Origin: Ruegeria arenilitoris
Lineage (GTDB): Bacteria; Pseudomonadota; Alphaproteobacteria; Rhodobacterales; Rhodobacteraceae
Assembly: GCF_013032445.1 (NCBI RefSeq)
Contig: NZ_WQCA01000008.1
Coordinates: forward strand, 1-64,000
Reading direction: 5' to 3'
Length of the DNA: 64,000 bases
Position 1 is the stretch's first letter. Each line of letters starts with the position of its first letter. Positions 7,525 to 14,976 of this stretch are shown here, one piece after another. The notes under the pieces are model-generated. The model worked only from the letters and a program-made list of their open reading frames with translations, did not search any database and was not told where the DNA came from. Position numbers and translations under genes: made by a program.

Positions 7525-9888
7525 TTACGCGTCGGTATCGTCGCTGGAGTAGCTGGACGACATGTTACCGCCAACCATTGTGGTATCGACGTTGTTGCCA
7601 AGAACATTGGCACCCATGACGATGTCCTGGTTGAAGGCCGACGTATCGATCACTGCAGCAGCAGATGCATAGGATTCACCGCTTACAACGCCGTCACCGT
7701 CGTTGTTCGAACCCCAGTTTCCTGCACTGCCACCGGCACCGCCATCGCCCGAGTATGCACCCGATGCGTTGCCACCGGTATTCACGCCACCATTGGTGTG
7801 GCCAGATTCAGCAAATCCGCTCGCGTCACCGCTGGTTCCGCCCCAGGCTTGTGCGGCACCGCCGCCGCCACCGATGCCCGATTCCGACATACCTGTGGCC
7901 TCACCCGTTCCGGTCGAGGTTGCATCGTTGTCGGAGTTTGCCGCTCCGCCATAGCCCGAGATAGCTTCGGACAGGCTGTCAGCAGTTCCGTCAACTTCAG
8001 ACGTTGCGAAGACTTCGGCGAGCCCGCCATCACCGGCTGTGTTGGTCGCGTCAGCAGAGCCTGTACCAGAACCATCCGAGGTTGCATCCTGGTCAACAGC
8101 GCCACCGCCACCGCCAACGCCGTCTGCCGTCGAGGTGCTGGTTCCGTTAGCATCTGCTGCACCATCAGCTTCGTTGAAACCACCGGCTCCGGCTGTCGAG
8201 TCTGCGTCCTGATCGCCAACGCCGTCAGCATCAACTCTTGCGTCCGCAGGGCCACCATTGCCGTCGCCACCGCCGCCGTCGCCACCGGTACCTTCGGCGC
8301 CATTGCCGTCACCACCGTTACCGTCGCCGCCGTCACCGCCGTCACCGCGAGCACCATCACCGGCAGTACCTTCGGCGCCATTTCCGTCACCGCCGTCGCC
8401 GCCGTCACCGCGAGCGCCGTCACCGCCGTCACCACCGTCACCGCGAGCGCCGTCACCGCCGTCGCCACCGTCACCGCCGTTGCTGCTTTCGTCACGACCT
8501 CTGTTACCGCCGTCACCGCCGTCGCCGCCGTCGCCGCCGTCGCCGCCGTCACCGCCGTCGCCGTAACCGCCGTCACCGCCGTCGCCGCCATCACCGTAAC
8601 CGCCGTCACCGTAACCGCCTTCTCCGTCGCCGCCGTCGCCGCCGTCACCGCCGTCACCGTAACCACCGTCACCGTAACCACCGTCACCGTAACCACCGTC
8701 ACCGTCACCGCCGTCACCGTCACCGCCAGTTCCGTCTGAATGATTGGCCGCTAGCCCACCAGCAAGACCCAGTCCGATGTTACCGGCGCCGCTGTCGCCG
8801 CCGTCTGCGTCGCCATTCGACGTGTCGTTGTCTGCATCGCTGTCTTGATCTGCGTCAGAGTCGGTGTCGTTTTCACCACCGGAAGAATCGGCGTCATTGT
8901 CGGCATTCGACAATCCAAGACCCAGGCCAAGGCCGATCGAACCGGCGTTTCCGCCATCACCACCGTCACCATCGGCATCTACGTCTGAATCGCTGTCTTG
9001 GTCAGCTTCGGAGTTGCTGTCAGCGTCACCGCTGTCTCCGCCGTCGCTGTCGCCTTCGGCGGACGCTTCCGACTTACCAACACCCAGGCTTGCTGTTTTT
9101 GCGTCGCCCGAGTCGCCGCCATCGCCGGCTTCTGCGTCGCCATTGGCGTCGCCAGAATCACCACCAGTGGCATCGGCTTTGCTACCTTTTACATAGGCGT
9201 CTGCGTCGCCAGCTTCTGTTGAACCACCGTTACCGGAATCGCCGGCGGTTGAGTTGGCGCTGATGCCTTCACTCGCTTCAGCATGACCTCCGGATGCATC
9301 GCCGTTCTGTTCGAACGTGCCCCAATTACCAACCTGAGCAGAACCCAATTCGTCATTGTCTTCCAAGCTTGCAAGCTGGTTATTGAAGGACGCCATATCG
9401 TTACCGGCGCCATCCAGCGAAACATCGATATTAATGTCGTCGCCAGGATCGTAGTCGCCACCAACAGTAATAACGTCCCCTACCGAACCGCCGTCATAGA
9501 CATCAATGTCGACGTGGTCATCATCACGGGGAATCCATTCGCCACCACCAAAGTCGATGTGAACAGAGTTCGAGTTGTCGTTGCTGTCGTCACCGCCGTT
9601 TGTGTTCTGCTGTTGTTGCTTCTGATGTTGGTCCTGATCCTGATCTTGCTTCTGTTTTTGATCCTGATCGTTCTCGTTATCGACTTTCGTCTTCTGATCT
9701 TGCTTCTGCTGCTGCTGCTGATCGTTATCAACGCTGTTGTCGTTGGTTTGCTCTTGCTCATTGAGGTTCGCATCGACTTCAGCGTTTTCGACATCAATGT
9801 CGGCTTCAATCGGGATGTGCGCCTCGTCGATATTTACTTCGCCAACAGCTGTGGCTTCAGCATAGGGAGTATAACGTTTCGATGACAT
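7525..9888 (-). CDS. giant low-complexity Gly/Asp-rich acidic protein, probable type I secretion substrate
   Basis: From the ATG at 9888 the protein has about 787 residues. It begins MSSKRYTPYAEATAVGEVN, then a Gln/Asp/Lys-rich tract (about 50-110). A DIDVYDGGSVGD-like beta-prone segment follows (about 130-190). A long Gly/Asp/Ala/Ser region then contains near-perfect GDG, GDGGYGDGG and GARGDGGDGG units. The C-terminus is ordinary (FNQDIVMGANVLGNNVDTTMVGG, ending SSDDTDA). Acidic Gly/Asp repeats recall calcium-binding type I substrates, but no canonical RTX nonapeptide is present. No Cys is seen. It is the first gene of the probable operon. An in-frame start at 9927 is possible and neither start has a strong ribosome site. 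Role in a surface layer or biofilm matrix is inference. Confidence 0.8.
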   Translation of the reverse strand: MSSKRYTPYAEATAVGEVNIDEAHIPIEADIDVENAEVDANLNEQEQTNDNSVDNDQQQQQKQDQKTKVDNENDQDQKQKQDQDQDQHQKQQQQNTNGGDDSNDNSNSVHIDFGGGEWIPRDDDHVDIDVYDGGSVGDVITVGGDYDPGDDINIDVSLDGAGNDMASFNNQLASLEDNDELGSAQVGNWGTFEQNGDASGGHAEASEGISANSTAGDSGNGGSTEAGDADAYVKGSKADATGGDSGDANGDAEAGDGGDSGDAKTASLGVGKSEASAEGDSDGGDSGDADSNSEADQDSDSDVDADGDGGDGGNAGSIGLGLGLGLSNADNDADSSGGENDTDSDADQDSDADNDTSNGDADGGDSGAGNIGLGLAGGLAANHSDGTGGDGDGGDGDGGYGDGGYGDGGYGDGGDGGDGGDGEGGYGDGGYGDGGDGGDGGYGDGGDGGDGGDGGDGGDGGNRGRDESSNGGDGGDGGDGARGDGGDGGDGARGDGGDGGDGNGAEGTAGDGARGDGGDGGDGNGGDGNGAEGTGGDGGGGDGNGGPADARVDADGVGDQDADSTAGAGGFNEADGAADANGTSTSTADGVGGGGGAVDQDATSDGSGTGSADATNTAGDGGLAEVFATSEVDGTADSLSEAISGYGGAANSDNDATSTGTGEATGMSESGIGGGGGAAQAWGGTSGDASGFAESGHTNGGVNTGGNASGAYSGDGGAGGSAGNWGSNNDGDGVVSGESYASAAAVIDTSAFNQDIVMGANVLGNNVDTTMVGGNMSSSYSSDDTDA
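8250..8735. repeat. tandem 9-bp-family repeat tract encoding GDG units
   Basis: About 490 bp of near-uninterrupted variants of CCGCCGTCACCG / CCGTAACCGCCGTCACC (plus strand) encode GDG, GGD and YGDG on the minus strand. The 3- and 9-base periodicity keeps all six frames nearly free of stops, which creates long spurious plus-strand reading frames. Copy number is expected to vary by slippage. Confidence 0.9.
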
Positions 9889-9927
9889 AACAATTTTCCA
9901 CTCATTGAGCGCCTGGCCACCATTCAT

Positions 9928-10364
9928 CTACAAAGCAGCTACCGGCGCGGTTAAAATAAAAAATTTGGCCTCAAGCGCAGAACGCGCATGACGCGGTGTT
10001 GTTCAGTGAATTCGTTTCCCACCTCCCTTTCCCGGCTAAGCCGATGAACTGTCCGCAATATTGAAATTCACGCTAATTCGCGATTCGCGGACACGTCAGG
10101 AACAGTGCTTCCCAAATTGAAGCCGGATCATCGTTGCAGCAGGAAAGAGGTCTGAATAGCTGCTCTAAAGCATTAGACAGGTTCAACTAGTTAATTTTAA
10201 ATTATTTTTTTACGATGTGCTCGAAACTGATCAGCTCGCACACGAAAATACGGCCGAAATTCGGCCATTCCGTTAAATCTATAATATTGCTTTGCTTTTA
10301 TGGAATTGGCCACAACGAACCTAACTAAAAGTTCTAGTCCCAATCGTCAAGTCAACACGGATTG
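9928..10364. other. AT-rich intergenic region between the divergent secretion operon and luxR-type gene
   Basis: There is no coding potential here. It should hold the promoter of the four-gene minus-strand operon and operator sites for the neighbouring regulator. The clearest element is a perfect inverted repeat GGCCGAA-A-TTCGGCC at 10252-10266. The stretch around 10190-10240 is very AT-rich. No minus-strand promoter could be assigned with confidence. Confidence 0.5.
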
Positions 10365-10393
10365 TTGTAGAAAAATATACTTTCAGGTATAAT
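10365..10393 (+). promoter_or_regulatory. sigma-70-like promoter of the luxR-type gene
   Basis: TTGTAG at 10365-10370 and a perfect TATAAT at 10388-10393 are separated by 17 bp. Transcription would start near 10400, giving a leader of about 90 nt before the ATG at 10493. Confidence 0.65.
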
Positions 10394-10492
10394 AGTTAGG
10401 CAAAAACTGAAAAATTGCCGCTATTTTGCGCTCCGCGTTTATTTTTACGATTTCGCCAAAAATTTTATGGCGTTGGTTTAAAGGGGGAAAGA

Positions 10493-11248
10493 ATGAGCAA
10501 TCCTTTGCAGGATAGTGCCGCCCAAATAAATGTATGTTCCGAAGATTTCTCGATCAATTTCATCGGCAAGGAACTCTTCTTTTCAAATCAAACTCTGCGA
10601 AGTGTTCAGTCGGAATTCGGCGTGTCCGCACATCGGTACGAAGATGTCGCTGACCTGTCATCGGCAGGCGCCCAGGTCCCGCTGGGAGGCAAAGTGGTGG
10701 TCGTTGATCAGATGATGCTGGATGATCTGCTTGCCCGCCCGCATGTCTATACCGAAGCAGCCGGGACGGGCTGCCTGGCTTTAGCCTACCGCAAAGAAGA
10801 CGCCGCGCGGGCCTTGTTCGAAGCCTGGGATCGCGCACAATTCGGAGATATCGGGTATCTTCCAATGAACGTCGCACCGGACGTGTGGCGCTCTATTCTT
10901 CGGCTACTGATGCATGAAGAACTTTATCTGCCAAGCTTCCTTGCCGATTGCGTATCCGCACCCCGATCTCAGAACAAGCCATGTCTGCTGAGTACGAGCA
11001 GTGTAAAGCCGAAAGAGCCTCATCCGGTCTATTCGCGGCTAACACGGCGGGAAAAACAGGTTCTGAAACTGGTCGCAAAAGGTCAAAGCAACAAGATCAT
11101 CGCCGCGAACCTCGGCATTACCGAACACACAGTAAAACTGCACATGCACAATGTTGCGGGAAAGATCGGCGTAAGCAACCGAACCGCAGCCGCGCAGTTC
11201 TACTTCAAAGTAACCGCAGACGACGCGTACGGGCAAAGCGTTGACTGA
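10493..11248 (+). CDS. LuxR/NarL-type transcriptional regulator of the secretion locus
   Basis: This 251-residue protein has a C-terminal LuxR-type helix-turn-helix near residues 186-240 (LTRREKQVLKLVAKGQSNK then ITEHTVKLHMHNVAGKIGV). The N-terminal part (about 20-165) has a receiver-like alternating pattern, but I cannot see the conserved acidic pocket. It may therefore be a phosphorylation-independent pseudo-receiver, as in CsgD/VpsT-type biofilm regulators. The start is set by GGGGGAAAG before the ATG at 10493; an upstream in-frame ATG at 10415 lacks a ribosome site. It is divergent from the export operon and probably controls it. Its stop codon overlaps the next gene. Confidence 0.88.
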   Translation: MSNPLQDSAAQINVCSEDFSINFIGKELFFSNQTLRSVQSEFGVSAHRYEDVADLSSAGAQVPLGGKVVVVDQMMLDDLLARPHVYTEAAGTGCLALAYRKEDAARALFEAWDRAQFGDIGYLPMNVAPDVWRSILRLLMHEELYLPSFLADCVSAPRSQNKPCLLSTSSVKPKEPHPVYSRLTRREKQVLKLVAKGQSNKIIAANLGITEHTVKLHMHNVAGKIGVSNRTAAAQFYFKVTADDAYGQSVD

Positions 11249-11738
11249 GACGCTCGAAACTCGCTTTGACCGCCTGATCCTGCTGGTCGGCAGGCTAAAT
11301 TACATGTGGACCAATACCGAAAGCCTGTTGATTCATCTGATTGCCGGCCTGAGTGGCACCAACAAGGATGTAGCGGTCATCATTTTCCTGACACTCAATA
11401 CCACGCGCGCCCGGATCGATCTTGTCGAGCGGCTTGCCAAGATGGACGGTCGTCCAGCCGACATACGCGATACGATCCTCGAGCATACTCAACGACTGAG
11501 CAAGCTGTCCTCAATTCGCAACAGGTACAATCATTGTATTTACTCGTTCGATGCCGACAGCGGTAACCCCAAGACCATTCTGATGCGTATCGCGGATCGA
11601 AAGACCGACATAAAAGTGGGGCGTGAAGACACCATGGACGATAAGGCAATTCAGGAAATCGAGGACATCGTGGCACAGCTTTCTGCAGCGAACCGCGATA
11701 TCTGGCACCTTATCGGCAAACTGGGATTTCCGGTCTGA
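11241..11738 (+). CDS. hypothetical helical protein overlapping the luxR-type gene
   Basis: This 165-residue protein has no signal or membrane segment. It is predominantly helical, with a hydrophobic N-terminal half (LIHLIAGLSGTNKDVAVIIFL) and charged C-terminal helices. The best start is a TTG at 11241 that overlaps the last 8 bp of the luxR-type gene, implying translational coupling. An internal ATG at 11304 is the alternative. The segment RIDLVERLAKMDGR and SIRNRYNHCIYSF is reminiscent of small abortive-infection or HEPN-like helical proteins (R-x4-H type motif RNRYNH), but this is only a resemblance. It ends 11 bp before the tRNA-Leu attachment repeat. Confidence 0.65.
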   Translation: MTETLETRFDRLILLVGRLNYMWTNTESLLIHLIAGLSGTNKDVAVIIFLTLNTTRARIDLVERLAKMDGRPADIRDTILEHTQRLSKLSSIRNRYNHCIYSFDADSGNPKTILMRIADRKTDIKVGREDTMDDKAIQEIEDIVAQLSAANRDIWHLIGKLGFPV

Positions 11739-11749
11739 CCAATTGAATA

Positions 11750-11801
11750 GTGCGGATGGCGGGGATCGAACCCGCAAGCCCTAGGGCGAGGGATTTTAAG
11801 T
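11750..11801 (-). repeat. 52-bp duplicated 3' half of tRNA-Leu (attachment-site copy)
   Basis: These 52 bp are identical to 13651-13702, which is the T-arm, variable arm and half of the anticodon arm of the intact tRNA-Leu(UAA). The identity stops abruptly on both sides, and the CCA-encoding bases are not preserved. This is the classic footprint of an element that integrated into the 3' end of a tRNA gene. The 11802-13650 interval is the remaining element. Confidence 0.85.
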
Positions 11802-12214
11802 TCAATCGACTTCGCTGAAAAACAGCCGCTTAGCGCTTTTTACTCACACAAACATATCAAGAACGTAAGGTGAAAGTGTGAGTGGTACTTTTAAACCTAC
11901 CCCTCCCCCCCTGTGACTGCGGATACGGGTTCACATCCTTGTAAAACGATAGACTGCGCTGGAACTGGTCAGAGGATTCGGTATGCCCGCACTTGCTGCA
12001 CTTGGAGCGGAATGGTTTCACTGTCTTATGGGCTTCGATAGCCTTTTCATTCCGGGTCATGCCGGTTTAGGTGCATTGGGGACATGTGAGGTATAGGACG
12101 AGCATTCATAGCTCATGCCTGAGTCTACCGGCAGTATCCAGCCCGCGTAGATTTTGCCGATTTCATGAACGGTGCTACCCTGTCCATATTATTTGATTCT
12201 TTTTGGGGGTAACG
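11802..12214. other. element interior without a supported gene
   Basis: No convincing gene is present. A 67-codon minus-strand frame (11857-12060) contains one CxxC pair (KCSKCGHTE), which could be the remnant of a zinc-ribbon protein, but it lacks a ribosome site and recognisable homology. Confidence 0.35.
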
Positions 12215-12913
12215 ATGCGCATTTTTCTTGCGGCTTTAGCCTGTTTATTCGCGTCCAATGCCGGGGCGGCAACGGTTACATTTGACCATGATATAGGAAC
12301 TGATCCAAGTGTTCCTGGTGGTTTCTTAGGGGCGAGCCAAGGTTTCGAGTACCTCTATGATGTAACCTACCTTAGCGGCGATCACATCTACCTTCACGAC
12401 GATTCCGGCATAACCTCATCCAGAATCGCCCATGAGCAGGGATCTGTTTTTTCCGCACACAGCATTGATGTTCGGGGCTACTCTCGTGTGTACAAGACTG
12501 GATCGGGACCTATACCCGGCGCGCCAACTGATGCGTCTGAGTGGGGGATTTCAGGGCTTGCGCCACTCCCATTCCTCAATTTTTATGGGCTGAGAGACGG
12601 GGCCGTAGTCGCTTCTCAGGCCGTTGCGCCTTCGGAATGGTCAACTGTTCTCTTTGACGCGACCTTTCGACTTATCGATCAACTTTACCTGACCCTAAGT
12701 ATTCCTAGTGCGATAATGGGACAAGATAGCGACATAGAATTCCCCGCCACAACGAGTCCAAACACAGTCTGGTGCCCACAGTGGTGCGCCGGGTTTCAGG
12801 TCGACAATCTGGAAGTATCTATTGCCCCGGTCCCAGTTCCTGCCGGGGGTTTCCTCCTGTTTACCGCGCTTCTTGGTCTGGTGGGGTACATACGGTTTAA
12901 CCTACAGAGATAA
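12215..12913 (+). CDS. secreted VPLPA-CTERM-type protein
   Basis: This 232-residue protein has an N-terminal signal peptide (MRIFLAALACLFASNAGAA). A beta-rich middle follows with no recognised domain. The C-terminal sorting signal reads VPVPAGGFLLFTALLGLVGY then IRFNLQR: a Pro-rich motif, one membrane helix and a basic tail. That is the VPLPA-CTERM architecture found in Roseobacter-group proteins and thought to be handled by exosortase-like transpeptidases. The ATG at 12215 has GGGGGT upstream. It is the only apparently intact gene inside the tRNA-Leu-bracketed remnant, so it is likely cargo. Confidence 0.75.
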   Translation: MRIFLAALACLFASNAGAATVTFDHDIGTDPSVPGGFLGASQGFEYLYDVTYLSGDHIYLHDDSGITSSRIAHEQGSVFSAHSIDVRGYSRVYKTGSGPIPGAPTDASEWGISGLAPLPFLNFYGLRDGAVVASQAVAPSEWSTVLFDATFRLIDQLYLTLSIPSAIMGQDSDIEFPATTSPNTVWCPQWCAGFQVDNLEVSIAPVPVPAGGFLLFTALLGLVGYIRFNLQR

Positions 12914-13200
12914 TCTGGCCGTTGATAATGAGCGGCTGGCCACCGGGTAGCATAATCGCTCGCCCGGTCGGGGCTGGGGCTCCGCTCCACAAAGCATTCA
13001 GACTTTCGAGGTAGGCTTGACCTTGGCGGTTGTTCACGTTGTCCAGGGTGATGAAGTCACGCCATGATGAATAATCGCCGGTTGTATTTGTTAACAGCGC
13101 ATCGCCGGTATTGGCGGGACCAAACTCAATCGAGTTTGTAACACTCTGGAACGAACCGGCACTCCCCTCCTAGAAGAACTCTTTCGCAATACAGTTATCC
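12897..13200 (-). pseudogene. remnant of an unidentified minus-strand gene with an in-frame stop
   Basis: The minus frame ending at 12897 reads like ordinary protein (for example WRDFITLDNVNNRQGQAYLE and GRAIMLPGGQPLIINGQI) for about 90 codons. An in-frame TAG lies at 13170-13172 and similar sequence continues upstream until the frame runs antisense into the integrase stub. It overlaps the last codons of the VPLPA-CTERM gene tail to tail. I do not recognise the family; it could be a phage or element structural protein. Confidence 0.35.
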
Positions 13201-13212
13201 ACACTGAACTGT

Positions 13213-13535
13213 GAGTTATCGCCAGTTCCGTTCTTGTCCTCGCCACCCTGCCCAAAAGCGGCAAACATGTGCTGGCCAAGAGCCTAACCCAGCCGTTGGG
13301 GTATCATGCCGTAGAGAAAGCGTTTCGTGCTTGGCGCAAGGATCTGGGGCCCAATGCAAAACAATCCGTTCTGCACGGGCTACGAAAACTGGCGATTGTC
13401 CGTCTGCCAGAGGCGGGGTGTTCAGACGCCGAGATTCAGGCCGTCACCAATCAAAGAGCCGAAATGGTCGCCTATTATCGCAAGCGGGCTGACCGTCGAA
13501 TGCTTTCCAAGGCCGCCCAAACGTGCAGATTCTAA
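13213..13535 (+). pseudogene. tyrosine recombinase, C-terminal stub
   Basis: About 107 codons match the end of a phage-type tyrosine integrase. The segment LPKSGKHVLAKSLTQPLGYH leads to HGLRKLAIVRLPEAGCSDAE, the H-x-L-R catalytic box. VTNQRAEMVAYYRKRAD follows, containing the nucleophile Tyr. The N-terminal three quarters are missing, with a stop just upstream of 13213. It points toward the tRNA-Leu 110 bp downstream, as expected for the enzyme that used this tRNA as its attachment site. Confidence 0.8.
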
Positions 13536-13648
13536 AACGAGAACAGAACAAGACCAGTACGGGAAAGTGTGAATTGGCACTGTGAGTAAAGAAAAACACC
13601 TTTTTGGAAACCGCCGAGCATTTCCGCCTAACCAGTTGTTTTTAAATG

Positions 13649-13733
13649 TGGTGCGGATGGCGGGGATCGAACCCGCAAGCCCTAGGGCGAGGGATTTTAA
13701 GTCCCTTGCGTTTACCAGTTTCGCCACATCCGC
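13649..13733 (-). tRNA. tRNA-Leu (anticodon UAA)
   Basis: Read on the minus strand this gives a complete class II tRNA: acceptor GCGGATG pairing with CATCCGC, discriminator A and an encoded CCA. The D-arm is TGGCGAAACTGGTAAACGCA. The anticodon loop is CTTAAAA (TAA at positions 34-36) in an AGGGA/TCCCT stem. A long variable arm and the T-loop GTTCGATCC follow. Its 3' half is duplicated at 11750-11801. Confidence 0.93.
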
Positions 13734-13735
13734 GT

Positions 13736-14976
13736 GCCACCGATGTCTTGAAGCTGGTGACCTCGGGAACTCTTACTGCCAAGCGAACTGATTGAAAAGC
13801 CGCTAAGTTGCCATGCCACGGAAGAAGTCGCTCCACTACCGGGCCGTGCTGGGCTCCCATCGGAGAAAGCCCAGATGCTTTCACGTTCGAAAGCACAATC
13901 CGTTGATGCGAACAATTATGATTGGACCCATCTACGTGATCCGGATTGATTTTTGGCGCATGACCGGCTGAGCCATCGCAACCAAGGCTTCCCGGGCTGG
14001 TCAGCGATGTCCCAGAGCACTATGCGGTCGTTTGATGACGCGGTGCTTCCTCCGTTGTTCGATCAGGAATTGCGCTTCTCGCCGGGCATATCTTGGCCGA
14101 CCATTCGGGAGGGGGCGTTGGGCAGGCGATCAAAACGGGTGCATAGCCTTGCCGTCGGCTGCGGCATCGTGGTCCCAAGTGGCGGTGTCCTGAAGGGAAA
14201 AAACCGTTCTCAAGTGTTGTTCAGCATATCTGTGATTCGCCATGCTTCGCGCATTTTATTGAACATACTCATTCATGTTCGCTTCAATTGCTTCAGAGGC
14301 ATCTTGAATCGCGTCGGAGATGGGCGCGCCTAACGTATTTCGCTGAGATCGCAATGGCTCCAAGTTCAGCGATGACTAGAGGCATAGTGTCACCTCGTGT
14401 GTCACCTTCTAATCCAGTGAATGAGCTTTAAAGTACTGATATTTATTGATTTTTATGGCGCCCCACACGTAAAAAAATATGGTAAATGTATACTTCTAAA
14501 TTAAAGAATTTTTGCACAAGCCGCATGATACCCCTAATGGTACCCCCTGCAGCGAAATTGCCTCGCCTGCATTTGCAGTGTACTTACCGTGACCGTTACC
14601 AAGTAGAGGCCAATTTTGACCTTGAGCACAACTACGCCCTCAAAAACCAGTCGTTCGTATGATACGAGCTTTGCGATCAATCTGGCAGCGAGCCAGCTTC
14701 AGCGGTTTGAACATTGAATGCAGTAACCTGATCATTCGCTTATGCATGCTTTAGTGACCGCTAAGCGGACAAAACGGTGATTGCCTCATGAGTAGGAAAT
14801 GACCGCGGTTAGCCCAAAGCGGCCATGTCCGTTTCAAGCATTATGTGCCTCTTCAGGGAGAGGGACCGCAAAAGCTCCGGCGCTTGCGATACCCCGGAAC
14901 TTGCACAATAAACATGGCCCATCGCGCTGCGTTTCACTAAGCTGACTGAGTTTTCCTGGTTCGTGGAGGAACGATT
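13736..14976. other. 1.2-kb region without a recognisable gene
   Basis: Short frames occur (for example plus strand 13953-14333), but none has a ribosome site together with a recognisable protein pattern. The segment at about 14410-14520 is markedly AT-rich compared with its surroundings. It reads as decayed accessory DNA between the two tRNA-linked remnants. Confidence 0.5.

Noticed and set aside
8250..8735. Possible CRISPR array because of regular repeats
   Set aside because: The units are 9-bp coding repeats without unique spacers, inside an open reading frame, with no cas genes nearby.
7665..9263. Long plus-strand open frames (to 341 codons) opposite the Gly/Asp-rich gene, rich in Arg/His or Thr/Val/Ala
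   Set aside because: They are by-products of the 3- and 9-base repeat, which removes stops in all frames. They have no ribosome sites, and the composition is a mechanical reading of the repeat.
11857..12060. 67-codon minus frame with one CxxC pair
   Set aside because: A single CxxC is not enough for a zinc ribbon, there is no ribosome site, and the region is an element remnant.
13953..14333. 126-codon plus-strand frame in the tRNA-linked gap
   Set aside because: No ribosome site, no protein-like pattern and no recognised family; it lies in decayed DNA.
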